This document shows, piece by piece, positions 1 through 13,300 of a stretch of DNA of 64,000 nucleotides. The stretch is from the NCBI GenBank assembly GCA_022747635.1, contig JAKTNV010000042.1:1500501-1564500 (forward strand), written 5' to 3'. The notes under the pieces are model-generated. The model had not been told where the DNA came from. It was given only the letters and a program-made list of their open reading frames with translations, and ran no database searches. Within the stretch, counting starts at the first letter, position 1. Each line of letters starts with the position of its first letter. The stretch comes from Hetaerina americana (Eukaryota > Arthropoda > Insecta > Odonata > Calopterygidae). A program made the position numbers and the translations under genes.

Positions 1-3000
1 TCAAGAGTGGAGTAGGATAAGAAACCCGCGGATGGGGATGTGTGACGAGGAGCAGGGGGGTGTAGGGGAGCGAAATGAACGAGTTGTGAATCGAATGGAA
101 TTGAGGGCGAACTTAAAATGGCGAATTTATGATTATTTGAAAGGGCAAGTCCTTGGGCTCATACACGTAGGATTTGAGTTCGCCGCTGCTGTGCACGATT
201 CTGCGATCAGGTTGCTGTAAATGAAAGGAGTTGCCTAAACTGAAAGCATTTTCTTTATGTTCTTAGGAGGGTAAAAGTGTTATTATTGCTGTGCCACAAA
301 AATAGTTGGATTGGTACCTACATAGAACCAATTTAATATATTTTGGTTGAAGGAAATTAAAAAGTATGATAAAAGCACTGATCGAACCCTAATATACTCT
401 CGTGTGTGCATATACGTGCGTATATCGTTATACATTTAGCCATGAGCACATCTTAAATATGGCTTTTATTGCGTACTTTCGGCATAATCTTCCTATTGTT
501 TTAATGGCTATTAATTAATAGCAAATATAGTCATCGTTACCGATTTTTGTCAATTAATTTATTTATAAACTGAACCAATTATACGGAAATACCGCATTTT
601 GGTCATGCTTCAGTGCTGGTTGTCCTTGTTTTAAGCCTCCACATGCTATTGTTTTTGATGTACATACGGCACTCTCTCAGCTCCACCTTAATCCAGAACT
701 CCAAAATATCAACATTTACAAAACAAGGGTTAAAATTTATTCGACTCGAAACTTAAGCCTATTAACATCCAATAGCATCGAACGTTTCTTGTAGTTCTCG
801 AATGTTGGTCCTCATAGACCAACAAAATCAAAAACGGTCTGCGTTTTGCTCAATGGAACACCTCAATACTGGACAGGGGTTAATTTCATCGGGGGAGGGA
901 GAAATAATTGGGGCCAGAGTGCATAAGCTTGGCGAGCAAACGGAATGAGGGGAGGGTCGGATTGACGCGCGCGAGTGTGGGACCTGGATGAAGCAAGGGA
1001 GGACGAGAAGGGGTGTGGGAAATAAGTTGCTAGATTGAGGAGAGAAGATGAGGAAGACCGGGGCAGTTGGTAGTGCGAATGGGGGAGGGGAAACTCCCCA
1101 TCTCTAGGAGCTCTCCGGTGTTTAATTTGTTCCAGTAGTTTGCCGCGGAGTTTGGATGTCCTTTTTAAAAGTTTCCTAGATGTGGCGTTGTGTTCTTTCT
1201 AGTTTTAACGAGGATGCTCGTTGCGCGATGGAGAGGAAGTGGAGGGAGTAGGGAGGGCGGGAGTGTGAGGCGTCTGTGTGACGGGGGAGGGTAATGGGGT
1301 CATTTCGTTAGGGAAGCCCCATTCTTTCCTATTCCCGACCGTTTTTCATTCAGCCCCCCTCCCCGCGGGAGGTGTCGACCCTCCACTTCTGGCCCCTCCC
1401 CTCGCAAGAGTCCACTCAGTAGATCCCGGACCTCTCCCTTCATCTCTCATCTTGCCATGCTGCTCTCGTTCCATGGATAATTTTATTTAGAGATTTTCTC
1501 CAGCCCCAGAAAGTTTCAGGATCTTGAGAATTATGACAATATTTTTCGATCCCTCCGTATTTCACCGTACTTCAAGTGTTTCGGCCCGGGGAGCCGAGGT
1601 GCTGTTAAGGAAAGTTTCTTATCGCACGTACCGGAATGTGACGGGATTTTTGCGGGGCAGTATCCTTCTCTCCTCCGACGGGGAAAGAGTATTGTGAATA
1701 ATGCACGTGGATTTCTTTCTGCACTCGAGGTGAAATCTTATGAATTCCAATGAGGAATTTTGCTCAAGTTCGCGCGGCGCGATCTGGATCCCTTGTCACT
1801 TATTTCCTCCCCGGAGTGCTGTCAACTTCTATTCCATTTCGTCTCAGTTTTGGGTACCTCGCCAGTAACGATTTCTATAGCCTTGAATTTTCGTTGAATA
1901 ATCCATGTCGTTGGCAGGAGTTTATTTTTTTAAATATTTTGTTCCACTAAAACTTTCTTGATGATGAAATACCCAGAGCACAGTTAACACTTCCTGAAAA
2001 AATTTGAATCGTGCAGTTCTCGGGCGTGTATTTTTTATCAAGTGAAGCATATCGCTAAGGGTGACGACTCCATTTGCACTCCTCAAAATCTTTTCTAGTA
2101 CGTAGGTACTCTGTGAATAGAAGGTTTGTCGACAAGATCGCCCGTAAAATTTTCCAAGAAGCATACAGCTTCAGGGATTTAATATTATTTTCAAGGCTTT
2201 GGATTGTATTATACAAGCCTTTGTGAATCTTATTATTAGAGTTTACTGTTATACCAGTCAGCAATGCATAATCCAAACTCGTTGCCGAATGGTGAGTCAA
2301 AAAATGTTATAATTAATCAACTTATCGTAATTTATCTACAACTTGTAGGTGAACACTCTGAGACGAGGTCTAAATATAGCCTCCTGAATAGGGTCTTGGT
2401 TATCTTGTTGCAATAATTGATACAACCAGGGCTGGGTTGTAGATTATTGGATTTTATAGATGAGAACGGAGCGCACTGCGTTCACAGCCCTTAGCCGCAT
2501 GAAACCCAGCTGACATTTAGGATATGAGGACCAGTTCCTTTCCTTGCGTTACCTGCGGTGTTCTACGAAGTTCTTCTAATTAAGAATCGTTCTGCTTATT
2601 TCCTCATGGGTTCGACCGGAAACGCATCAATCTAGTTCTGAACCCTGGGCACCAGGGTCGTTTTCCGTCTACACTCTCTTTAACGCCGCACATCTTCGGG
2701 GTACTTCAAATTTTATCATTCATATTTTTTTCAGGTACATTACATAAATTGCTTTACCATTTCTAGTCTCTAGATTTAAAAGAAGCACCTTAATATCATT
2801 TTTGATGGCATTGCAAAGACCCTGATATCTCAGGAACGTTGTAAAAGGAAAATGCCATTTACTTCTTTCTCGCTCAACCCGTTTGATTCTTAATGCCGCT
2901 TATCACCGAAAATGTTTTACCAACAAGATAATCAATTAATTACTGGAAATTTACTTTAAACTATGGTTTAGCCAAATTTAAAGAAAGTCGACCGATGTAA

Positions 3001-3879
3001 AATAGAAATACGTGTTTTATGGCAACATGTTATCTAGATAAACAAAATCACCTGTTAATATTAAAGGTATTAGTCGAAATTACTAGGGGCAGTCAAGTTA
3101 AAACCCAACACCCGCTGCAACGTGACTGTGGGTCCAAACGGACCATGATGGACAGTGTGCTGTCATTATGCTCTCCTAACAGATCGGTATCAGTATTGAT
3201 ACGTAACTGCAGTGTTGCCAACTTAATCGCGGACTGTGTGTCATGGCGGGTTCGTTTTTCATTTGCCTGTCCCTCATATGGTAGCCGAATTACAATGCTT
3301 TTATGTGAGAAGTAAGTGCTTTTGAATTTCTTCAGAGACATTTTTGTCCAAAATCTTGTTTTAAAACAGCTTCCGAAGAATATAAAGTTTGAAATTGTGA
3401 ATCGTTCAAATTGTGTACATTAATGACTTTTAGTACTATGAGCTTTTTGGATATTCCCAATAATCCATGAATAAATTTTGAGGTCTTCTCTAAAAATTAT
3501 ATGTTTAATAAAATTGTAAATGCGCTTATGATTGGTTTGTCTCTTGTTGATACTTTCCCAACAACAAAGCTATTTGCTTACGAAATCTCATTAGCTGTCT
3601 TTCGATGCTCAAGATATGTAATGAAGAATTAGGACTCTTTCGTTTGCTTGCGGACTATAATAGTCCTCTTCTCCGATAGTCCCAGCAATGTTCCTGTATT
3701 ATCCTAACCCAAATACCCCAGATTTCCCAGAAAATCCCATAATTCATCAGTTTCCTTTTCCTTAATCGTTTAATCTGACTGTCGGCGTTCACGAGCACCA
3801 ATTTGCCCTTTTATTGGGAGTCAGGTGGTGGATGTGGCATTTATGTGGAATATATTGGCTAGAATAGCAACTATTAAAT
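1..3879. other. Intergenic or intronic DNA, no gene seen
   Basis: No frame here looks like a protein. About 885-1110 and 1210-1300 are purine-rich (GGGAGG-type) and 1320-1470 is C/T-rich. The remainder is AT-rich. Short frames around 1.75-2.3 kb and 3.0-3.3 kb show no recognisable domain. Confidence 0.6.
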
Positions 3880-4104
3880 AATTTGCTACTCAATGCAACA
3901 ATTTCAGAGTGTAAAATCATTCGCCTTGACTGGGATTCGAACCCAGATCCCTAAATATCCGGTCGAGTACTTCAGCCACTTAAGCTACTGAGGCGTCCTC
4001 TTAAACTCTGAAATTTTGAAAAATTGAAATGCACATTAGCGGATGACTCCGTTAAAAGTTACTGTTGCGGCATCTCCCGCAGTTTCTTTGGAATTTGCTA
4101 CTCA
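3880..4104 (-). mobile_element. tRNA-like SINE-type insertion with 13-bp target duplications
   Basis: The 13-mer AATTTGCTACTCA occurs at 3880-3892 and again, exactly, at 4092-4104, so it brackets a segment of about 199 bp. This is the pattern left by target-primed insertion of a SINE or similar retroelement. Inside, on the minus strand, is a tRNA-like module (3994-3923). It is flanked by short inverted arms sharing TTTCAGAGT-TAA (about 3902-3917 and 4002-4014). About 90 bp lie 5' of the tRNA head, which is odd for an ordinary SINE, where the tRNA head is normally at the 5' end. The element could instead be a foldback insertion that carries a tRNA pseudogene. Confidence 0.6.
3923..3994 (-). 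tRNA. tRNA-like module, degenerate (SINE head or tRNA pseudogene)
   Basis: Read on the minus strand, the 72 nt have a cloverleaf layout. The acceptor strand GCCTCAG pairs imperfectly with GTCAAGGC. A D arm GCTT/AAGT carries the A-box-like TAGCTTAAGTGG, and the T arm CTGGG-TTCGAAT-CCCAG is perfect and contains the B box GGTTCGAATCC. The anticodon stem is mismatched and the loop does not have the usual U33-anticodon-purine form, so no amino acid can be assigned. It is probably a polymerase III promoter of a SINE rather than a working tRNA. Confidence 0.6.
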
Positions 4105-7100
4105 TTTAACAATGATGTAATTATCTTTATGAAAAGTTGGGCCTTTATTTAAATTTTAGTTAACCGATGTCGGCAAATGTAAATGTTTGTTTTGTTTCCT
4201 GGAAATCTGTTTGCCTAGAGTTTGGGTTACCCCAGGGATAGCCGATTAAATATAAACTTTCGATTGATATTTAACTACATCTTTGCTAAAGTATATTTTC
4301 AAAATCAGCATCGATTTTCAGTTTATTTTCTTCTTTTCGAATTTTTCCCTTTAACAAATTTTAAAAATAACTTATTTCGTCTGAAAAGGACTTGCGAAAA
4401 TGATATTTTCCTTATGCATGTACTTGACTTTTTTAAAGAGTGGACCAACATTTCTGCATTATTGTCAATTAAACTGACCTCGTGTCGAATTCCTTGTAAA
4501 TTGTTTGAGTGACGCGATTTCTGGAGAAATATTTTCTACTGAATTCCTTTGTGTATATAACAGATGAGTGCTACATATGTTAATTTAGTGTAGCGTAGCG
4601 GTACATGTTAGACACCCTATGTATGCGAACTTGCCGCCAGTTCATCTTCGACCTCAACCCGCCCATCTCGCCATTTGCTTACTTTGAAAGGTTTAAGAAC
4701 CCTCGTCCGCTTGCATCTTCACTGGCCCGCCCCTCAAGTCTCCCGTGTGCCATATGCCTGCTTCCCAACGACTCCCCATGCCTTCTGCGAGGTATTTCGA
4801 GGGTGGTTCACACCCTGCGAGACACACCTCCTCCCCAGCAACTGCTCCACCCTCAGCCCCCCTCGAGGCTCACCTCCCCGAATTCACATTTCCCGGAATT
4901 CCTACTTCTGCCTTCTCAAATTCCTCTGCCCTTCCTGCCGGTGTATTCCCACTGTCAGAAGCAATTTTCAAGGTATGAGTTTCCAAGCGGCGGAGGCATA
5001 CCGCTTCGCACTTCCTCTATAGTTCTTTACAAGTCCGTCCAGGTCCTGTGGAATGCGAAGGTTTCTCGGAATCGCTTCAACTAATTTTGTGGTCTGTTCA
5101 TTAATTAAGTGCACTTTCTACGGTTGCCCGTAGAAATTCAATGAAATAAACGTATAACAGGTTTAGTTAGAAGTTGTTTTTCATGAATTTCTAATAATTA
5201 TTCTCGACTTTTCAAGTTGCATTTCCCGCTTTTTTCTGGTACTGTAAAATAGTCCCTTGCATTTGCTATAGCCGGTAGAGGTTAACATCATAAGCGATTT
5301 GAGGAACTTTTTGTTTTAGGTGTGATTTTTAAAGGCACAATAGTTATTGCAAAATACTTAGTGATTCAGCCGGTTATTTACTGTCACCATGGCGGTAGGA
5401 TTGAGCGTAAACCTCATCCTTGAAAATTTTAGCACATTAATGTGTGCCCTAAATCCAATAATGAATACGTACATCAACTGTATTTGGTATAAACCCATCA
5501 TCGTTTCAGATAATGATAGGAAAATGAACGCTATTGTCAATCATGATATTTTCTAGCCGTATCTAATAACGGTCAGCTACCGCTTACAATCACTTTCTTC
5601 ACCTAATGTAATTTTTTTATGAAGATAATAAGTATTGCATTTTTTCGTCTTGCATACTGCTCGTCGAAGTTCAATTGGTTTATATTTACTGAGTAAAGTT
5701 TGTAAACACAGATTGTCATTCATCAATTTATACTGTCTTCGAGGTTCATTTATCATTTTTTTCCTTGCGGCAGCGTAACTTGTATATTCATGGGAATTAT
5801 CATTCGAGTAGATACAGTCTCACTCCATGTGTTACGGGGATCCTCAGAGTTCATTTGTAAAAATAAAGAGTGACAGAGAGCACGTCTGTTTTAATGCCAT
5901 CGCATTTTCAGTTGCGGACAGGGAGGGGGGGGGAGTAAGGGTCTGCTGCGGCGTATCACTTGGGATTTCCCTCCTGTATTGCCCGCTGGAAATCATAATG
6001 TTCGCCGCATTTCAGACCCCGTCTTTCCTCCCTCGTCGAAAACGTCATCGATTCCCGTCAAGATAATCTCAACAACCGCATTTTACGCCGCACTTTCGCC
6101 CCATTTCCATCCGAAGCACACTCCCTCGTCGCTATCGCTCACTCCATCCCTCTCTCTGTCTCTCTCTCTCAGAGGGTACTCGTCTCCATACCCTTCCCAG
6201 AGTTCCCTGCTCCCTGCCGCACCCTCTCCCCAAAACATCCTCAACCGAGCCAACCCTCCCCCTCTCTGCAACCCTTTGCTTAACCTAGAAAAAGACCTCC
6301 CGCGCCACCTCACGTACCTCTTTTAACCTCTGTCCATCCAGTTCCTAATAGTCCTTGTCAGCGGAGCTATTTCTCGGTCTCCCCGCCCCCCCTCGTCCCC
6401 ACCTCGTCGCCCACCAACACACGTCCCTCCCGCCTCCGTCACTCCTTTTCATGCCCCACCCCTTCTCCTTGGCCCTTCTCATCACGTCCCGTTTCCTCAG
6501 GCCCCCTTGGGACCTGCTCGCTTCTCTCTCTCTCACTCTTTCCACCTTTATCCCTCGCCTTCTCCGTCTTTGTCTTTTCCCTGACCCTCACTTTCTTCCT
6601 TGCTTGCCTGCGCGTTTTCTTACCTTGCGCCTGCCTCCTCCTTGCTGTCTTCCTCCTTTCCCTGGGATGCTTCCGACCCGTCCGCGTCATGCTTCTGCTC
6701 ACGTACCCAATTCATCCTCTCTCTCTCTCTCTGTATCTCTTTCCATCTCTCCCGCCCCCGCGTCTCAAACTCCCTTCGTCTGACTCTTCCGGAGATCCCA
6801 CCCTACATATCCATCCTTCCTCTTCCACACGCCCCCCCCCCATCTGGTAATCTCTTCCACCCTCCTCCTCCCCTTTCTTCCCCCTCCCTCCCATTTTCCT
6901 CTTTTTGACCTCCTCAGTTTTCTTTCCTATACTCTTACTTCTCAAACTACATCACTAACGGCGGTGCTGTTCTGTCAGTCTTGTCATTTTAGGCCACTCT
7001 ACCTTTCCCCTCCTTGTCTATCTCTCCCGATTCTTTTCATTCGAACCTCTTCCCTTGTTATCCCTTCTTTAGCCTTTGTCTGCACTCTCTACCGACCGGG

Positions 7101-8100
7101 TCAACCGGACTCGCTTCCTTCGCTTCGCATTTTTCGCCGTCGTCTCTCCACAGTCGGACCAGCTTTAATTTCCTGCCCTAGGTGGCATCTCCTTTAATGA
7201 TAAGAATCGACTGTTATTCACCTCATTGACTGTAATAGGAACACGCTGAAGGTCTATTATTTATATGCATTTGCATAAATCCCGAAATCTTATTTGTTTT
7301 TTTCCTCTCAGCTTCTTATCTCCGAGTGGGCATATATTGTGTTCATATATTTCCAGTCTTTAGCGCCTAGAGTTTCAATAGCGTTTAAAAATTCGTAACA
7401 CCAGCCATAATGTAGATCTGAAATTTAATCAAAACAAGAAATTTTTCTCGAATCTTTTTATTCGTAAATGCTACATCAAAATGAGTTATAGTAAATTTAC
7501 CAGTTGCAATGTATATTTTGGTCAGATGTGACAGGTGTATGCGCAAGAAAATTATCTAATCCCAGAATCATTGGGCGGTCAACTTTAGGAAAAGTCAATG
7601 AGAATCCGTCAAACCACCTATTCAGTTTCATCTTATTCATTTTACGGCGTAGTCTTTTTTGACCCCTCTGTGGTATATTTATTGGTTTTCATAGTAAAAT
7701 ATCTCTATGATATGGAAATTCTAGCATTTTTCCTTTTGCATTTTCTAAATTAATAACATTGGCGAGATGTTATATTGTCTTCAACTTAAACTTAAGCTCC
7801 TATGATTCAAGGATTCATCTCGTCATCTTGTTTATCTCCAAATTTATTCTTGTCCAGCACTCAAATTTCATACCTCACTATTTAATTTACTCAGTCACTT
7901 GCCTAACTTCGTTACATTTCAATGATTTCATATCTCGAGCCAGCCTAACTCATTCCCTCGCACTTAATTAATATTAACCGTTTTATGATTATGATCTATG
8001 ACTATTACCTAACCATAATCTATGATTAAGTATTGTGATCCATTTTTAAAATTTTGCTGTTACATCGGTTCTATTCAGTCCTTCAGTCTTGCGTTTAATT
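4105..8100. other. Non-coding DNA with two polypyrimidine blocks
   Basis: AT-rich DNA surrounds two C/T-rich blocks, about 4.6-5.0 kb and 5.93-7.2 kb. The latter includes CT runs at 6150-6175 and 6718-6735 and a 10-base C run at 6832-6841. Overlapping long frames on both strands of these blocks are low-complexity Pro/Ser/Leu or Arg/Gly/Glu products. About 7.2-8.1 kb is AT-rich with nothing recognised. Confidence 0.6.
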
Positions 8101-8104
8101 CCAG

Positions 8105-8260
8105 ATAACTGAAAAAAAACCCCTTGGGTCTTCCACGGGGTTATGCTCTCCATCTCTGCCCACGTTTCGATTATCGACTCGCTGATTGTCTTCGGGGCTT
8201 TTGGGGTTGCCCTTTTTCTTCAGAAGACTTCAGAAACCCTGAAGACTACTATATGAGTGA
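8105..8260 (-). repeat. Possible Penelope-like element tail (weak)
   Basis: On the minus strand this stretch reads TTCTGAAGAAAAAGGGC, then about 50 nt further on AGTCGATAATCGAAACGTGG. A CTGAAGA motif followed by a small stem and GAAACG resembles the degenerate hammerhead-bearing tails of Penelope-like retroelements. The core does not fit the hammerhead consensus well, and no reverse transcriptase or GIY-YIG coding sequence adjoins it. The assignment is a guess from motif resemblance. Confidence 0.2.
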
Positions 8261-10320
8261 GTTGATCAGCGACACGTAGGCTGATATTGAAAGAACTTTA
8301 CGTCGCGGGAGACCCTAGAGGAAGTCATTTAGCAGTTTCGGCAGGAAAGAACCAGATCTTCCTGACGACTCTAATGCCTGAGCTACGGGAACGGCATCAT
8401 ACGTATACCTTTCTTTTATTGATCAATTGCATACACCACCCCGCAAACTGTCGCAAGGACGTGTGGCAGGGAGTGGTAGGTCACCAGCCTATGTACTTCT
8501 ACTCCACCACTTCCACGTACACATGGCATCCAAAGAATCCACCGAAAGGGCGCTCGAGAGGGGGGCGACGGGACATCAATCACGTAACATCCATTATACA
8601 CTTGACGAATATTTTACGGCTAGTAACTTTTCGAGCGACTACACTAAGAAGACAAGTAAGAAAACTCACTATAAAGGGTAGGCTCAAATGCAACGCAGGC
8701 ACTAATTGCGAGATCTCATTCTTTCAATTGTATCCATGTCTGATACTGTAGCACGACACCATATCTACCTACACGACAGCTCGTTATATGGCGCAATGGC
8801 GCAATCCGGAACGTTAAGGCGCTAGCCGTGTATTGGTTGTAGGTAAATGTGCTCTTGTATGTTCCTGACCGTTTCCACCAGTGCCTACCCATTTCTATCT
8901 TGGTATTCCCCCTTCTACTGTCGAGAATAGTGCGCTTGAAAAAACAAATGATTGGATATATCCGTTCGGCAGTATATCTCTCTTTCGTGACATTTGTCTG
9001 TCCTGCCAATGTCATTGGGGGGCTGAATTATGTCTTCTATGTTGTATGCAAAACAACACGGTTGGTATCTTTGCATTAGAATTAATCTCGCTCTGAGTCT
9101 TGCCGGATCTTTTGGTGAATGTTTGATGCTTTCTGTTCTTTCGAACGAATTTTTCATGAATATTGCTGTCCTTCTCTATGTCTTGTTCAATTCTTTCATC
9201 ATTGAATTTTGAAATTGTTCCCATATCCTCGCCGCACACAATAGGTGGGTGCCGTATGTTATCCATATCTTATAGCGCACTGCAAGCTCTCGTTATGGCT
9301 TTTCACTCCGCACTGATCTATGCAACGCATTACGGATCGGAAGGGGTTTTTTTCCATGGCTCAAGTCCTACCTGTTTTGTTTAATTAGCTTTTCTGTAAA
9401 TACTGGGAATGCAAGGGCCTTTCGGTCTAAGGTTTCGGCTAACCTGAGCGCCCGTTTCAACTAATGCCACGCTCTTATACGCGAAATCTTATGTTCTTTA
9501 AATAATGAGTTACATCGCAATAACATTCAAAATCCCCACGTCAATGGAATTGTAATAAAAATATTCTTTTAAACCTTCCAAGTACGAGGAACATGTAAAT
9601 GTAGTATAATTACACTAAAAAATATACTCATGCCGAAATTCCTTACTAGCTGGGCTAATTGCATGCTAGCTAGGCAAGCAATTACGTACAAGTATAACGC
9701 TAACCGCCGCAGCTTACGTCCAAATACATGCTTATCCGCCTTGCAATTGAATAAAATTGTTTGACTTTTTGCATGAGACTGAAGGAGAGTCGAAGTTGAT
9801 TTTCATTGAAGGGAGCCATGAACTGGATGGAAGTGCATTCTTTTGATAATTAGAAAATGGAACCATCGTGGTCCCAGGAACCAATGGTATCCAGAGATAT
9901 GGCATGATGACGGCGTTCGAGTTCACTCTAAGGGTCAATTATGTCTCTAGGAACCTAACTTGTCCATAAATGAATATGCACAAGGGTATTAAACAGCCGA
10001 GTTCGAGGTCTAGTGCGTCGGGCGGGCGAAGCAGATGGGTTCGGAAGGCGGTAGGCCTCGGCGTCGCAGGGAAGGGCGCGGAATTGATTGGCGGGAGAGG
10101 GAGGGGGTGCCTTCCTCTTCCCCTTACCGCGATGGTTCCAATCAGTGCGGCCCGTGCGGAGTGGGACTCTCTCGGGTGTTTTCTTTCCCACGTGCATAAC
10201 GGATCGAAAGGTTTTAGTCCGCTCGAACATGCAATGATTCCGAGGATTAGACCTCGATTAGCGATTAGGTAGCATTCCGTGTATTTTCTCGACGAGGCGT
10301 TGCTAGAATATTGACAAAGA
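8261..10320. other. Mixed-composition DNA, no gene recognised
   Basis: Open frames of 60-150 codons occur at 8.3-9.4 kb on both strands and at 9732-9938 on the minus strand. None shows a known motif. About 9960-10270 is GC- and CpG-rich. The complexity of 8.3-9.3 kb is more like decayed repeat sequence than spacer, but I could not name a family. Confidence 0.5.
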
Positions 10321-13300
10321 TTGTGGGAGGGGTGACAAGATTACTTTCTACTGTTTCCTATGTGAAGGTAATGTTATTCTCATCCGTGGATTAATGGCTA
10401 TAGAGTCTTTTCTTCGTTGTTTATGTGAACGCAGCGATGGAAGTTTAACCTGATGTTTTTTCCTGGGCCAAATTTCGGTTCATTCGCGACGAATTCACCT
10501 GCGTCAACGTGTGCTCATGGCCTTATTCGGGTCGTCAGCGTATGATACGGTCAATATTCATGAATCTTGCGCTAGAGCCTAATCGATGTATTTTCACTAT
10601 GAGTTTTATTTGTAAGAGTGAGTTTCAAAATACGCTCATCATTTCTTTCAAATTTATTTACAAAATTCGTAAACATAATTACATTGTTTCCTATATTTAG
10701 GTTTTTTCAAAATCTTCGTATTATTTCTTAAGTACCTGTACTGATTTTACCACCATCATGCCGGCGACAAACTGATAAAGGACCCGTATGTACGAGGTTG
10801 AGACGCGGGGGCGAATCTCTACTCGTATATAAAATAATTAGATAGCCGGAAGTTTGATCTTTGTCAACACATACCCAAGTATTTCGTGCATATTATTTCT
10901 GTGCCTTATTTAATTTAAACACCTGGTAGCCCTAATGTTAATGTGATAGTGATTCTATCCCAATGTAATGTATTTTGTCTTTTAACTAACAGACATCAAA
11001 GACGGAAAAGTGCTTGGTTCACGAAGTGAGTGTCATTACCGTAATAGCATAGAGGTTATACGACACCTAAGGTGTGTGTGTGCGTGTGTTTAACTTATAT
11101 CTAAGTCATAAGAGAGCAGTGTTGTGCTAAAAATATTGGAATGATCAGGTCCTTAAGCATTGATGTTCTCATCATGGTCGCCTGCAAAATCGTTGCGAAA
11201 GCCATTTATATGCGTAACATTTTTTTGACCTTTTTGTGCTCACCATCGGAATCAAAATTTGAAGATATCAGTCCCGTCAAGGGTATGAATTTTTTATCGT
11301 GATATGACTGCATGCTGATTCGTGTTTACGGTGCGAGATTAACCTTTGAAATTCATTGAAACCAAATAATAACGTTTGAGAGGATTTAAAACAACTGCCA
11401 ACCTTTTGAAAAATGTGATTTTTTGACTGAACACTCCACGACTAAGTGTGCAAAATAGGGGGTTGGTTATCTCACTCATTCAAAATGTAGTGCACAACTA
11501 ATTGCGCGAAGTATTCCATCTCTGACATCACCGGAATGTACTCCTCAGCGTTAGCTACCTATTAATTAAAAAAGAACTCGTCCGAGCGGATTTACTCGTT
11601 CTTTGCTGTTTTTGGCTATACAGCCTTAGATCATTTCATGGACATGGCGTATTTTCGGTGTAAGCCGTCTCCTTGCAGCACTTTTTCAAATGCCTTCGCA
11701 TGATTTATAGGAATGGTGTAAAACTATAATGAAGATAAAAGAGTCATTTTCTCGAGAGGAGTCTTACGCGACGGAGTCAGGCGGTAACGTTCCCAACGAT
11801 CAGGCTGAATAACATACTAGGAAACTAAGTGTTGTGTTTAGTTTTTCACTTTTCTGTGATTACCTGTGGTTGAAATTAACGCCATAGAAGAGAAACGACC
11901 GGAAAGAACGGTTAAACTTACGTCTTGCCTGGTTCCGGAAATAAGAAAAAGGTTTCCATGGCCATATTTCATGATTTTGTAGTAGTTCTACATTTTCCTC
12001 GTTTTATTTCCCATTAGTAAATCCTTGGAAATGGAACCCGTCAATATAAATGCGTCTCCTCATCTCTCACTCTCTGGCTTCCTTGCGAGTGTAATGCGCT
12101 GAGAGGTTTCGTCGAAAATTAAGGAATCTTTCAGACTCCCGGTTGAAGCTATGGTTGACTCACTTCCACTTTGTCAAATTTAATTTTCGGTGCAACAAAA
12201 TCGGGCCACGAGCGTCATTTCTTTGATCGGTAATAGCACAGTTAGTCATTCTTGTGAATGGTAGCGATTTATTTTTTGCATTCCCTTTTACGAACAAAAA
12301 TGTCGAATTTGAGGGTGAGGGTGTTTTATCTATGATTAAAAAGCGGGCAATAAATTAGTAATGCTTGCGAGACTTAAAAGCATGTTATAATCAAAGTTGA
12401 TGTTAAATCAAACTGAACAATTTTGAACTATATTTTACTTGATGAACGCGTCCAAACGGCCTTGAATGAAGTCAAAGTCAAAAGTTAGGTTTAATGTTTT
12501 GCCCTAAAATGTCTTACCTAGGTGTTAACCCCAAGGCATATAATTTTTTAATCGCAAAACAATAGTTTTATTTGTTCAATTTCATTTCCCGTGAAAATAT
12601 TCGCCTGTTCTCGTACTTCTTATGTTAGATAGAAATGAGAAGATTATTCTATAAAGCTATGAAAAAATTATTCAACCGAGGTTGATAAACAGCTGGAATC
12701 CCAGGATAACCTGAGGAAATAGGAATTGGTAAATGAGTTTGAGAAACCTGGAAATGTAAGGGATTAAAAAGAAAAATACGGGAAAATGTTTGAAGTTGCT
12801 ATCTTGTCTTCAACGTTCCTAAAGCCTAATCAGAAAATTTTTACTAGAAATTTGACATTTTCACATCATATTCTAGCTCTCAAAAGTATAGTGAATACAC
12901 CTACGGCATGCCAAGTTTGGAGGGATGAAGGTTTTGTGTTGTATTAAAGACATACGTACGTAACTTCGTGGTTTCAGATTTTACTAATATCACTCATTTC
13001 TCACAGAGAATAATTATTAATATACTCCCGAAAATGTTTTGAATCACAAAAACTCACATTGTTTGTCAATCCTTATAACGCAGAGAGAGATTTTTTATGA
13101 TGAAACTCATGTCGGTCAATTATATGACGTCATTTCAGTACCGTCTCAAGTTTGAACGGGGGGACTCTCAAATTAACCAAATTCTTTACCTTGTTATTTT
13201 CTATCGCTAAACTTTTGACGTAATTATCATCAAAAGTATATTAATTTTCTTGTAAACCCCTTTGTTTTCTAGATGGCATTTTCATCATTCCTGGCTATTT

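Noticed and set aside
3093..3341. Region resembling part of a DNA transposon (GGTCCAAACGGACC palindrome and neighbouring frames)
   Set aside because: No terminal repeats, target duplication or transposase motif could be found.
3923..3994. Functional tRNA gene
   Set aside because: Acceptor and anticodon stems are mismatched, the anticodon loop is abnormal, and the module lies inside an insertion with target duplications.
9732..9938. 68-codon minus-strand frame with ordinary composition
   Set aside because: No recognisable motif, no splice context that I could defend, and length is within chance.
13125..13132. TGACGTCA as a functional CRE site
   Set aside because: A single octamer is expected about once per 65 kb by chance, and no promoter is nearby.
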